From Merdimmobilis hominis (GTDB lineage: Bacteria; Bacillota; Clostridia; Oscillospirales; Ruminococcaceae), in assembly GCF_021109255.1 (NCBI RefSeq), contig NZ_JAJODG010000004.1: a stretch of DNA of 64,000 nt; one strand, given 5' to 3'. Positions 49,006 to 57,690 of this stretch are shown here, piece by piece. The notes below the pieces were generated by a model that saw only the letters and a list, made by a program, of their open reading frames with translations, ran no database searches and was not told the DNA's origin. Position numbers and translations under genes: made by a program. How positions within the stretch are numbered: the first letter of the stretch is position 1; the number at the start of each line of letters is the position of its first letter.

Positions 49006-50055
49006 GTGGATGCCGGGAGCCATATTGAGGAAGAGGTTCGGGTAAACTCCCCCAGCGGCATGTCCTCCATGGAGATTCAAAGCATCGCCACCGAGCTGAT
49101 CGCAAGCAACGAACTGCGGGCCTCCAACCGCACCCTGGCCCTGTTGGATCAGGAGCGGATCAAATACCGGTTCTTCGCCTCCATGTCTCAGGAGGTCCAG
49201 TTCGAATACAACATTCACTCAGACCTGCTGGAGGTTTCGGAATGGGGGGCCAGATACCTGGCCCTTCCGGAGCTGATCGCCCACCCCAAGCAGAGCAAAC
49301 AACTCCAGAAGGTCTTCCCCGCTGCGGATTTTCAAAGCTTTATCTGTCTTCTGCGCGGCACCACTCCCACCGACCCCATTGTCAGCGGGAGTTACTGCTT
49401 GTCGGTCCAAGGGGAACCCCGATGGTTCAAAGTGGTAGCCCGCACCCTGTGGGACAGCGAAGACCGGGCCAACTACTCCACTGTCATCGGCAAGTTCATC
49501 GACATCCACGAAGAGCAGCTGGAGCTGGCCAACCTGCGCCAGCTTGCAGCCCAGGATTCCCTGACTTCCCTGTACAACCACCGGGCGGCCCGGGAAGCCA
49601 TTGAAGCTAAAATTGCCGCCAATGAGGGCAAAAACTTTGCCATGATCCTCTTTGATGTGGATTATTTCAAGTCAGCCAACGACCAGTTTGGCCACATCTT
49701 CGGGGATGAGGTGCTCAAATATGTGGCCCAGCGGATGCGCCAGAACATTCGGCAGGGCGACATCGCCGCCCGGGTGGGTGGGGATGAATTCCTGATTTTT
49801 GCCGAGTGCCAGAGCGACGCCATGCCTCAAATCCAGCGGGTGTTCCACACCCTGACCGGCCAATACAAGGATTTTCAAATCTCCATCAGCATGGGGATCT
49901 CCCTCTGCCCGGAAAACGGGGAGGCGTACGAGCGGCTGTTCCACTGCGCAGACCAAGCCCTCTATTCCGCTAAAAAGAGTGGGCGGAACCAGTACCGGCT
50001 GTATGACAAATCCATCCAAGGATTTTTGTCGGTCCTCTCCCCAATGGACAATTAA
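49006..50055 (+). CDS. Diguanylate cyclase domain protein (3' part of a split gene)
   Basis: 349 residues from ATG 49006, which has no good ribosome site. The end of the HD domain, a helical linker, a PAS-like region (FEYNIHSDLLEVSEWGARYL) and a GGDEF domain with intact RVGGDEFLIFAE (residues 258-262 of this frame). An RxxD inhibitory site is not evident. Joined to the upstream frame by removing one T from TTTT at 48978-48981. It would make c-di-GMP. Without an own start signal, expression probably depends on frameshifting or the two halves are a broken gene. Confidence 0.82.
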   Translation: MDAGSHIEEEVRVNSPSGMSSMEIQSIATELIASNELRASNRTLALLDQERIKYRFFASMSQEVQFEYNIHSDLLEVSEWGARYLALPELIAHPKQSKQLQKVFPAADFQSFICLLRGTTPTDPIVSGSYCLSVQGEPRWFKVVARTLWDSEDRANYSTVIGKFIDIHEEQLELANLRQLAAQDSLTSLYNHRAAREAIEAKIAANEGKNFAMILFDVDYFKSANDQFGHIFGDEVLKYVAQRMRQNIRQGDIAARVGGDEFLIFAECQSDAMPQIQRVFHTLTGQYKDFQISISMGISLCPENGEAYERLFHCADQALYSAKKSGRNQYRLYDKSIQGFLSVLSPMDN

Positions 50056-50064
50056 AAACGCAAA

Positions 50065-50107
50065 CAGCCCCCGCAGGAACACCGTTGTCCTGCGGGGGCT
50101 GTTTTGT
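50065..50107 (+). terminator. Terminator of the HPt/GGDEF operon
   Basis: CAGCCCCCGCAGGA/TCCTGCGGGGGCTG stem followed by TTTTG. Confidence 0.88.
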
Positions 50108-50113
50108 CTGCCA

Positions 50114-50764
50114 CTATAGGATATAAAAGAACACCACCAGGAAGTGGAGGAAACTGCCCAGCATCACAAAGAGATGAAACAGCTCATGGAACCCAAAATC
50201 TGCACTGATGTTGGGCTTTTTGACGGCGTACATCACCCCGCCGATGGTGTAGGAGATTCCCCCGGCAGCTAAAAGGGCAATCCCCCCGGCAGGCAGGGCC
50301 CCTAGGGACGGCAGGTCAAAGGCGATCGCCCACCCCATAAGGATGTACAGGGCGGTGGAAAACCACCGGGGCGCGGAGAACCAAAAGAGCTTCACTGCGA
50401 TGCCCACCACGGCGCACAGCCAAATCACCGCTGTAAACAAGTAGGATTTGGGCGGCTGCAACAGATTGAGCAGCATGGGGGTGTAAGAACCGGCAATGAG
50501 CACATAGATCATTGAATGGTCCAGCTTGCGCAGCCGCAGAATCACCCGGTCAGTCCCATGGACAAAATGGTAGGTGGCGCTGGTGGCGTATAAAGCCACC
50601 AGGGACAGGCCGAAAACCGCTGCGGAAAGCCCGGTCATCCAGCCCACCTGGCGGGATATGCTGGCGGCAACCAATACGCCAGTCCCCAGAACAGAGAGCA
50701 GTGCACCAATAAAATGGGTATAACTGCTAATAGGGTCCCTAGCATGTTGTAAATAGTGAGACAT
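50114..50764 (-). CDS. trhA: Hemolysin III / TrhA family membrane protein
   Basis: 216 residues from ATG 50764 behind GGAGGTG. Seven-helix PAQR-like protein: DPISSYTHFIGALLSVLGTG, ATSATYHFVHGTDRVILRLR, LDHSMIYVLIAGSYTPMLLN, and the C-terminal HELFHLFVMLGSFLHF with metal-binding His residues. Bacterial TrhA members affect membrane fluidity; haemolysis is not implied. Confidence 0.92.
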   Translation of the reverse strand: MSHYLQHARDPISSYTHFIGALLSVLGTGVLVAASISRQVGWMTGLSAAVFGLSLVALYATSATYHFVHGTDRVILRLRKLDHSMIYVLIAGSYTPMLLNLLQPPKSYLFTAVIWLCAVVGIAVKLFWFSAPRWFSTALYILMGWAIAFDLPSLGALPAGGIALLAAGGISYTIGGVMYAVKKPNISADFGFHELFHLFVMLGSFLHFLVVFFYIL

Positions 50765-50812
50765 CTTCGGCACCTCCACTCACATAATTTTAAAAACCAG
50801 ATTATAGGATAT

Positions 50813-50840
50813 ATCATAGCACAATCTTGAAAAAAAGCAA
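50813..50840 (-). promoter_or_regulatory. Promoter of trhA
   Basis: On the minus strand TTGCTT (50840-50835), 16-base spacer, TATGAT (50818-50813). Confidence 0.6.
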
Positions 50841-51243
50841 TGGGAAACGCCCCGTTGTCGAAAAGTTCAGGCTACAGAAGTAGTGTGGGAATCCCATTTG
50901 TCCCTTATGCAAGCTGGTGGGGGAAAATCCTCTGCAAACTGTCCCCTCCCTGAAGGGTCTTCATCCCCCTGGGGGCTCTCCTCTGGAACTTTGCATAACT
51001 CAAAAGAACCGCCGCCCTCTGAGGGCTTCCTCCAAACCCGAAAGCCCCGTTTCGTCTAAATTGGGCCCCCCAATGGGCTTTTTATAGAGTTATCCGGTGG
51101 CGGGCCTCGCTGACCACGGTAAATACCTTATGGAAATACGGGCCCCATTATCCCACCGAAAAACCATGGAATGTAAACTTTTTCACTCCCCGTATTGCCT
51201 CAGCCGGCCACTTGCCATGCGGGCCAGCAGCAAAACATCGCAG
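50841..51243. other. Non-coding stretch with folded region, possible small RNA
   Basis: No ORF with a ribosome site. TTATGCAA (about 50905-50912) pairs with TTGCATAA (about 50991-50998) around several internal hairpins. AAAGCCC...GGGCTTTTTA (about 51040-51088), enclosing ATTGGG/CCCAAT, is shaped like a terminator on the + strand. A small RNA of about 200 nt is possible; no promoter was convincing. Confidence 0.3.
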
Positions 51244-51279
51244 AAAAGCGCCCTCCCCGCTATGGGGAGGGCGCTTTTT
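51244..51279. terminator. Bidirectional terminator
   Basis: AAAAGCGCCCTCCCC/GGGGAGGGCGCTTTTT stem, loop GCTAT. Confidence 0.9.
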
Positions 51280-51287
51280 GATTAATC

Positions 51288-52145
51288 TTATGGCCGAGGC
51301 GGATCCTCCCCGTCGGGGGCATCCTCCGAAGGCTGCGCTGCCTCCGGCTCCTCTGGAGCGGGGTCCTCCGCTGCCAGCTGGAGAGGTTCTGGAGCTTCCA
51401 CCCCTTGGGCCGCCTGTTCTGCAGCGGCCTTGGCCCGGCGGCGAATCAGCTTCACCCAGAAGTAAAGAAGCAGCACACCGGTCGCACCGCAGATGGCCGA
51501 AATTCCCGCCAGCCAGTTGAGGTCGATGACCCCCACCCGGTCAAACACCATCCCGGAGGAAAGGCCGGCATCCACCCCCAACACGGCAATGATCTCCCCG
51601 GAGCGGCTGTACACCGGCACATAACTGCTCACCACCTTGACCCCATCCACCGTCTCGGCGATGCCCCCGGCAGTGATCCGAGGCTCCTTCTTGGAGAACA
51701 CCTTGTCAATGGCGGATTTCGCCTTGCCGCTCAGCGGTTTGTACTGGGTGGTAGGGCCGTTGTAGTCCACCCCTTCCCGGGCGTTGTCCCGATAGCCGGA
51801 GTCCAAAAGGGTATACAGTTTTCCGCCCACCCCTTTATACAAAAGGTAGACCCGGTTGTATCCATATGCATCTTTTACCGAAGTCAAAAGGCCGCAGAGG
51901 GATTTATAGCTGTCATCCATGCCCGGTTCCCGGGCGAGGCGGCTGATCTCCTCATCGCTGTAATAGGTCATAGCCAGCGAGAAAGAGGTCATGGAAGAAA
52001 GGCTCCTCTCCCCCACCTGGTTGACTGCCTGGGCTTTGCGGGCCAAGGGATAGGTCAGCGACAGGATAAGGCAGAGGGCCGATAGGGCGGTAAACAGCAC
52101 CAAAATGCGTTTTAACTGCTTGGAATACAGGATTTTATCGAGCAT
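51288..52145 (-). CDS. Membrane protein with extracellular Cache-like sensor domain
   Basis: 285 residues from ATG 52145 behind AAGGAAG. One N-terminal helix (residues 13-30), an extracellular domain of about 180 residues (YSDEEISRLAREPGMDDSYK, GYNRVYLLYKGVGGKLYTLL, VVSSYVPVYSRSGEIIAVLG) of the single or double Cache/PDC type, a second helix (WLAGISAICGATGVLLLYFW), and an acidic Pro/Ala/Glu-rich tail. No kinase, GGDEF or MCP output domain follows. It may be a sensor that works through a partner. The call rests on the VYSRSGEIIAVLGVDAG pattern. Confidence 0.72.
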   Translation of the reverse strand: MLDKILYSKQLKRILVLFTALSALCLILSLTYPLARKAQAVNQVGERSLSSMTSFSLAMTYYSDEEISRLAREPGMDDSYKSLCGLLTSVKDAYGYNRVYLLYKGVGGKLYTLLDSGYRDNAREGVDYNGPTTQYKPLSGKAKSAIDKVFSKKEPRITAGGIAETVDGVKVVSSYVPVYSRSGEIIAVLGVDAGLSSGMVFDRVGVIDLNWLAGISAICGATGVLLLYFWVKLIRRRAKAAAEQAAQGVEAPEPLQLAAEDPAPEEPEAAQPSEDAPDGEDPPRP

Positions 52146-52308
52146 AAATCCACTTCCTTTTACAAATTCCCCCACACCGGGGCTTTGGTTTCCAAAAGAC
52201 GGCCTCCACGGCCGGATCTTCTTCGGTTTTATTATACCAAAGCACCTGTGGAAAAACAATCAAAAGCCTTGTTTTCCTGGGAAATGAATGGAAAAAGGCG
52301 AAGATTCC

Positions 52309-52548
52309 CTATTGCCGGCGGGTGTGCAGATTCCCCCAGGGGACATGGTCAGCTTCCGGATCCCAATCCTCTTCCCTCTGCCGGGATTCCTCCGCTTGGT
52401 ATACAGCGCCGCCGGACATCTCCTCCTCTTCCTCATCCCAATAGGGGCGGATCCCTCCGCGGGCGAGGAACCCGTCCAGCTTCACCATCAGCCAATAGCC
52501 GGCCATAACACTGAAAAACAGACACCCCAACAACAGCAATGTCTTCAT
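52309..52548 (-). CDS. Small acidic membrane protein, unknown
   Basis: 79 residues. One N-terminal hydrophobic helix (KTLLLLGCLFFSVMAGYWLM) and a cytosolic acidic tail with EEEEE. ATG 52548 with AAAGGA upstream. Divergent from the kdp operon. Related small proteins seem common in Oscillospiraceae but no function is known. Confidence 0.6.
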   Translation of the reverse strand: MKTLLLLGCLFFSVMAGYWLMVKLDGFLARGGIRPYWDEEEEEMSGGAVYQAEESRQREEDWDPEADHVPWGNLHTRRQ

Positions 52549-52750
52549 ACAATCACATCCTTTGACTCTATTCTACTGGATTGCATGTAACGATGGTGTG
52601 AGCATTCCCCGCCAAGGCGTTAAAGTCGCATTAAGGCGCACGGCATCCTGTGGGCTTCTTAATTTAACATTTATGCGGACAGCTTTTGTTCTAACGGCAC
52701 TCTTATTTCTTTTGCGGTATGATTTGACCGTTGATAAAGGAGGGATTTTG
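52549..52750. promoter_or_regulatory. Upstream region of the kdp operon
   Basis: A TATGAT box near 52719 may be the kdp -10; the -35 is poor, as expected for an activated promoter. I see no ydaO-type c-di-AMP riboswitch. Otherwise nothing recognised. Confidence 0.35.
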
Positions 52751-52837
52751 ATGCAACTCATTCTCTGCGGCATTGGGATTTCAACAGTCGCCGTATTGGC
52801 CTACCTGGCCTGGACCTTGATGAAGGAGGATCAATAA
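52751..52837 (+). CDS. kdpF: KdpF-like small subunit
   Basis: 28 residues, ATG behind AAGGAGGG. MQLILCGIGISTVAVLAYLA then WTLMKEDQ is a single transmembrane helix, with length, position just before kdpA (3-base gap) and hydrophobicity of KdpF. KdpF stabilises the KdpABC complex. Confidence 0.75.
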   Translation: MQLILCGIGISTVAVLAYLAWTLMKEDQ

Positions 52838-52840
52838 ACC

Positions 52841-54664
52841 ATGAATGCACTCATCCAATATGCACTGTACCTAATCATCCTGGTGGCGCTGGCTATCCCG
52901 CTGGGCAGCTATATCGGCAAAGTCATGAACAACGAGCCGGTGTTCCTCTCCAAAATCCTGCGGCCCTGTGAAAAAGGCTTCTACCGTATTTTGGGCATCC
53001 ACGAGGATGAAGAGATGGGCTGGAAAAAATACGCTGCTTGTTCCCTTGCGTTTTTCTTTATCAGTCTTTTTGTACTTACCCTCATCTTAAAATTCCAAGA
53101 CCTGCTGCCTTGGAACCCCCAGGGCATGGAGGGGCTGAGCTGGCACCTGGCCTTTAACACCGCCTCCAGCTTCGCCACCAATACCAACTGGCAGTCCTAT
53201 TCCGGGGAGGTCACCCTCTCCAACTTCTCCCAGGCCATGGGCTTGACCGTCCAGAACTTTGTCTCCGCAGGCGCAGGCATCGCCGTGCTGTTCGCCCTGA
53301 TCCGCGGTTTCGTGCGCACCAAGGCCAGCGCCATCGGCAACTTTTGGGTGGACTTGACCCGGTCGGTACTGTATGTGATGCTCCCCCTGTCTTTGGTGAT
53401 GTCCATTGCCCTTGTGGGCTTGGGCGTGCCCCAATCCCTGGGCGGCAACATCACCGTGGATTTGTTGGAGCCTCTCGCTGTAGATGCAGAAGGCAACGTG
53501 ATCACCGGTGCGGAAATTGACCCAGAGGCCGGCACTGTCACCTTGGACGGCGCTTTGGTAGAGGATGCTCAAATTATCACCAAACAGATAGTTCCCCTCT
53601 ACCCCCAGGCTAGCCAGGTATCCCCCAAACAGCTGGGCACCAACGGCGGCGGCATTCTGGGCAACAACTCCGCCCATCCCTTGGAAAACCCCAACCCCGC
53701 CTCCAATCTGCTGGAGATGATTTCCCTTCTGCTGATTCCCGCGGCCCTCTGCTTCACCTTTGGGCGCAATATTAAGGATAAACGGCAGGGCATCGCCATC
53801 TTCCTTGCCATGTTTATCCTGCTGGTCATCGCACTGGGCGTTATCGGCGCAAGCGAACAGGCGGGCACTCCCCAACTGGCACAGAACGGCGCGGTTGACA
53901 TCGCCGCCGGGGAAGGCAACATCGGCGGCAACATGGAGGGCAAGGAGACCCGCTTCGGCATCACCACCTCCTCCACCTGGGCGGCCTTTACCACCGCTGC
54001 ATCCAATGGGTCGGTCAACTCGATGCACGACAGCTATACCCCCATCGGCGGCATGATGACCATGCTCCAGATGCAGCTGGGCGAAGTCATCTTCGGCGGC
54101 GTAGGCTGCGGCCTGTACGGCATGATCGGCTTTGCGCTGCTCACCGTCTTCATCGCCGGACTGATGGTGGGGCGCACCCCCGAATACCTGGGCAAAAAAA
54201 TCGGCCCCAAAGAGATGCGGATGGCCGTCCTTGTCTGCCTTGCCACCCCCATCGCCATCCTGGTGGGCAGCGGCATCGCGACCCTGCTCCCCTCCACCAT
54301 AGAGAGCCTGAACAACGCCGGAGCCCATGGCTTTTCCGAAGTCCTGTACGCCTATTCTTCCGCTGGCGGCAACAACGGCTCCGCCTTCGCCGGCATGAAC
54401 TGCAACACCCCCTTTCTCAACTGTAGCTTAGGGCTGGTGATGATCTTCGCCCGGCTTGTGCCCATGGTGGCAACCCTTGCAATCGCGGGCAGTATGGCCC
54501 AAAAGAAGAAGGTTGCCGCCAGCGCCGGCACCCTGTCCACCTGCAACCCCATGTTTGTATTTCTTCTCATCCTGATCGTGCTGATTGTCGGCGCATTGAG
54601 CTTCTTCCCAGCTTTGTCCCTGGGGCCCATCGCCGAGTTCACCCAAATGATCGGGATCGGTTAA
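52841..54664 (+). CDS. kdpA: K+-transporting ATPase subunit KdpA
   Basis: 607 residues. Channel-like subunit with four pore loops visible: SSFATNTNWQSYSGE, LGTNGGGILGNNSAHPLENP, AASNGSVNSMHDSYTP and SSAGGNNGSAFAGM. About 50 residues longer than E. coli KdpA (557) because of an extended loop around residues 205-265 (VDAEGNVITGAEIDPEAGTV). Selects and binds K+ for the pump. Confidence 0.95.
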   Translation: MNALIQYALYLIILVALAIPLGSYIGKVMNNEPVFLSKILRPCEKGFYRILGIHEDEEMGWKKYAACSLAFFFISLFVLTLILKFQDLLPWNPQGMEGLSWHLAFNTASSFATNTNWQSYSGEVTLSNFSQAMGLTVQNFVSAGAGIAVLFALIRGFVRTKASAIGNFWVDLTRSVLYVMLPLSLVMSIALVGLGVPQSLGGNITVDLLEPLAVDAEGNVITGAEIDPEAGTVTLDGALVEDAQIITKQIVPLYPQASQVSPKQLGTNGGGILGNNSAHPLENPNPASNLLEMISLLLIPAALCFTFGRNIKDKRQGIAIFLAMFILLVIALGVIGASEQAGTPQLAQNGAVDIAAGEGNIGGNMEGKETRFGITTSSTWAAFTTAASNGSVNSMHDSYTPIGGMMTMLQMQLGEVIFGGVGCGLYGMIGFALLTVFIAGLMVGRTPEYLGKKIGPKEMRMAVLVCLATPIAILVGSGIATLLPSTIESLNNAGAHGFSEVLYAYSSAGGNNGSAFAGMNCNTPFLNCSLGLVMIFARLVPMVATLAIAGSMAQKKKVAASAGTLSTCNPMFVFLLILIVLIVGALSFFPALSLGPIAEFTQMIGIG

Positions 54665-54682
54665 GGGAGGTATAATTCCACT

Positions 54683-56752
54683 ATGAAAGAGACAAAATCC
54701 GGCCGCCGTTCCATGCTGATGCGGGCTTTGAAGGATTCCTTCACCAAGCTTGACCCGCGGGAACAGGTCAAAAACCCTGTCATGTTCCTTGTATACCTCT
54801 CCGCGCTGCTGACCACCGTATTGTTTGCCCTCTCCTTGGGCGGTATCTCCGACGGCATTGTCACCAGCGGGTTTATTCTGGCCATTGCGGTCATCCTGTG
54901 GCTGACCTGCCTCTTCTCCAACTTCGCAGAGGCCATTGCAGAGGGCCGGGGCAAAGCCCAGGCGGATTCCCTGCGGGCCTCAAAAAAGGATGTATCCGCC
55001 CACAAATTGGAGGATGTCCACAACCACAGCACCTTCTTTGACGTCCCTGGCGCCACCCTTAAACGGGGGGATTTGTTCTTGGTAAACGCCGGGGAGCAGA
55101 TCGCCGCAGACGGCGAGGTGGTGGACGGGGCCGCCAGTGTGGATGAAAGCGCCATCACCGGCGAATCGGCCCCGGTCATCCGGGAGGCGGGCGGCGACCG
55201 TTCCGCTGTCACCGGCGGCACCACCGTACTCTCCGACTGGCTGGTGGTCCGGGTGACCCAGGAGGCCGGACAGAGCTTCCTGGACAAAATGATCGCCATG
55301 GTGGAGGGGGCAAACCGGAAAAAGACCCCCAACGAGATCGCCCTGGAAATCCTGCTGGTGGCCCTTTCCATCATCTTTGTTTTGGTCACCGCATCCCTGT
55401 ACTCCTATTCCCATTTCTCCGCCGCCTTGGCGGATATCGCCAATCCCACCTCGGTGGTGTGGTTGGTGGCGCTGCTGATCTGCCTGGCCCCCACCACCAT
55501 CGGCGCCCTGCTGTCAGCTATCGGCATCGCCGGCATGAGCCGCCTGAACCAAGCTAACGTACTGGCCATGAGCGGCCGGGCCATTGAAGCCGCCGGCGAT
55601 GTGGATGTCCTTCTGCTGGACAAAACCGGCACCATCACCCTGGGCAACCGGCAGGCAACCGCCTTTTTACCGGTGGACGGCTGCCCGGAACAGGAACTTG
55701 CCGACGCTGCCCAGCTCTCTTCCCTGGCGGACGAGACCCCCGAGGGCCGGTCGGTGGTGGTCCTGGCCAAAGAAAAATTTGGCCTGCGGGGCCGGGAACT
55801 CTCCGACCAGCACTTGACCTTTGTCCCCTTCACCGCCCAAACCCGGATGAGCGGCGTGGACTACGACGGCGGCGAGATCCGCAAAGGCGCGGCTGACGCG
55901 GTTCGGGCCTATGTGGAAGGAGCTGGAGGGGTCTACAGCGAGGAATGCCGCAATCTGGTAGACCAGGTGGCCCGCCAAGGCGGAACCCCCCTGGTAGTGG
56001 CCAAAAATCACAAGATCCTAGGGGTCATCCACTTAAAGGACATCGTCAAGGACGGTGTGAAAGAAAAATTCGCCGACCTGCGGCGGATGGGCATCCGCAC
56101 CATTATGATCACCGGCGACAACCCGGTGACCGCCGCCGCCATCGCCGCGGAGGCGGGGGTGGACGACTTTCTGGCAGAGGCCACCCCTGAGGCCAAGCTG
56201 GACATGATCCGCCAGTACCAGGCCCAAGGCCATTTGGTAGCCATGACTGGTGACGGCACCAACGACGCCCCCGCTTTGGCCCAGGCCGATGTGGCCGTGG
56301 CTATGAACTCCGGCACCCAGGCGGCTAAAGAGGCGGGCAACATGGTTGATTTGGACTCCTCCCCCACCAAGCTAATCGACATCGTGCGGATCGGCAAACA
56401 GCTGCTGATGACCCGCGGGAGCCTGACCACCTTCTCCATCGCCAACGACATCGCCAAGTACTTCGCCATTATTCCGGCTATTTTCATGAGCCTGTATCCC
56501 GGCCTTGCCGCCTTGAACATCATGGGGCTGCAAAGCCCGTCCAGCGCCATCCTCTCCGCGCTGATTTACAACGCGCTGATCATTGTTGCGCTGATTCCCC
56601 TGGCCCTGAAAGGGGTGGCCTATCAGGAGGTCCCTGCCGGGAAACTCCTGCGCCACAACCTGCTGGTCTACGGTGTGGGGGGCATCCTAGTCCCCTTTGC
56701 CGCCATTAAACTCATCGACTGTATCGTCGCCCCCTTACTGGGGGTGCTGTAA
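54683..56752 (+). CDS. kdpB: K+-transporting P-type ATPase subunit KdpB
   Basis: 689 residues, ATG after GGGAGGTA. P-type ATPase motifs: TGESAPV, phosphorylation site DKTGT with Asp313, MITGDNPVTA and TGDGTNDAPALAQADVAVAM. The N-domain motif KGAADAVRAYV is present. It hydrolyses ATP to drive K+ uptake at low external K+. Confidence 0.96.
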   Translation: MKETKSGRRSMLMRALKDSFTKLDPREQVKNPVMFLVYLSALLTTVLFALSLGGISDGIVTSGFILAIAVILWLTCLFSNFAEAIAEGRGKAQADSLRASKKDVSAHKLEDVHNHSTFFDVPGATLKRGDLFLVNAGEQIAADGEVVDGAASVDESAITGESAPVIREAGGDRSAVTGGTTVLSDWLVVRVTQEAGQSFLDKMIAMVEGANRKKTPNEIALEILLVALSIIFVLVTASLYSYSHFSAALADIANPTSVVWLVALLICLAPTTIGALLSAIGIAGMSRLNQANVLAMSGRAIEAAGDVDVLLLDKTGTITLGNRQATAFLPVDGCPEQELADAAQLSSLADETPEGRSVVVLAKEKFGLRGRELSDQHLTFVPFTAQTRMSGVDYDGGEIRKGAADAVRAYVEGAGGVYSEECRNLVDQVARQGGTPLVVAKNHKILGVIHLKDIVKDGVKEKFADLRRMGIRTIMITGDNPVTAAAIAAEAGVDDFLAEATPEAKLDMIRQYQAQGHLVAMTGDGTNDAPALAQADVAVAMNSGTQAAKEAGNMVDLDSSPTKLIDIVRIGKQLLMTRGSLTTFSIANDIAKYFAIIPAIFMSLYPGLAALNIMGLQSPSSAILSALIYNALIIVALIPLALKGVAYQEVPAGKLLRHNLLVYGVGGILVPFAAIKLIDCIVAPLLGVL

Positions 56753-56769
56753 AGAAAGGGGTTGTTCCT

Positions 56770-56994
56770 ATGTACTCCAACGGTTGCGCTTTGCCCCTGG
56801 AATGTCCCAGACGGGGATGGTTCCGCACCTGCAGAGAGCGGGGGATCTTCTTGGTGAATCGGGGGCTGGACGTTTGCCCTTATATCACCTTGCCCGCCCT
56901 GCTCCTCTTGCTGGGCTCCGGCACCGTAGCCGCCCTCACCGCAGCTGCCATGGTGCTAGTATATCCTCTCACCGTGATTGCCGCCCTGCTGTAA
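56770..56994 (+). CDS. Unknown small membrane protein inside the kdp operon
   Basis: 74 residues, ATG 56770 about 8 bases after AAAGGGG. The N-terminal 35 residues are Cys/Arg-rich (NGCALPLECPRRGWFRTCRE, three Cys in 24 residues plus one at position 36) and residues 40-74 form two short hydrophobic segments. It sits between kdpB and kdpC, where no gene is found in the standard kdpFABC order. No family recognised. Chance ORF is possible, but spacing and ribosome site are good. Confidence 0.5.
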   Translation: MYSNGCALPLECPRRGWFRTCRERGIFLVNRGLDVCPYITLPALLLLLGSGTVAALTAAAMVLVYPLTVIAALL

Positions 56995-57085
56995 CCGACG
57001 GGTACAAGCTCCCCTTCCACCCATTCACCCAACCAGTGTGCCGGCCCTCTTTCCCACGGCCGGCCCCAAAGGAGGTTCTTTCCCT

Positions 57086-57688
57086 ATGAAACAAATCCTG
57101 ATTCGCGCCACCGGTATGCTGGCCGCCATGAGTGTTGTCTGCGGCCTCGCCTACACGCTGCTTGTCACCGGCATTGGCCAGGTATTCTTTCCGTGGCAGG
57201 CAAATGGCAGCATCCTTGAAATCGACGGCAAAACCTACGGCTCCCAGCTGCTGGGCCAGCCGTTTGCCGATGAAGGCCACCTGTGGGGCCGGATTATGAC
57301 AGTGGACACCAGCTCTTTTACCGATGAGGACGGCCAGCCGGTGATGTATGCCTGGGCTTCCAACAAGAGCCCCGCCGGGGAAGAGATGGAGGAACTGGTC
57401 GCTCAGCGGGTAGAAGCCCTGCGGGCATCCAACCCAGCCATGGCGGACCAGCCCATCCCGGTGGATCTGGTCACCTGCTCCGGCAGCGGCCTGGACCCGG
57501 AGATTTCCCCTGCCGCAGCCGCTTACCAAGTGCCCCGCATCGCGGCGGCACGGGGGATTTCGGAAGAAGAGGTACAGAAGATCATTGACCAGTACACCAC
57601 CGGCCGCTTCCTGGGGATTTTCGGGGAACCCCGGGTCAATGTCCTTCAGGTCAACCTGGCTCTGGACGGCATCCTGAAGGAGGGGTAA
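57086..57688 (+). CDS. kdpC: K+-transporting ATPase subunit KdpC
   Basis: 200 residues from ATG 57086 behind AAAGGAGG. One N-terminal helix, then QVFFPWQANGSILEIDGKTY, GSQLLGQPFADEGHLWGR, VTCSGSGLDPEISPAAAAYQ and VNVLQVNLAL, the KdpC pattern. The usual SxRPSA segment reads LWGRIMTVDTSS. It acts as a chaperone-like subunit raising ATP affinity. Confidence 0.93.
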   Translation: MKQILIRATGMLAAMSVVCGLAYTLLVTGIGQVFFPWQANGSILEIDGKTYGSQLLGQPFADEGHLWGRIMTVDTSSFTDEDGQPVMYAWASNKSPAGEEMEELVAQRVEALRASNPAMADQPIPVDLVTCSGSGLDPEISPAAAAYQVPRIAAARGISEEEVQKIIDQYTTGRFLGIFGEPRVNVLQVNLALDGILKEG

Positions 57689-57690
57689 CC

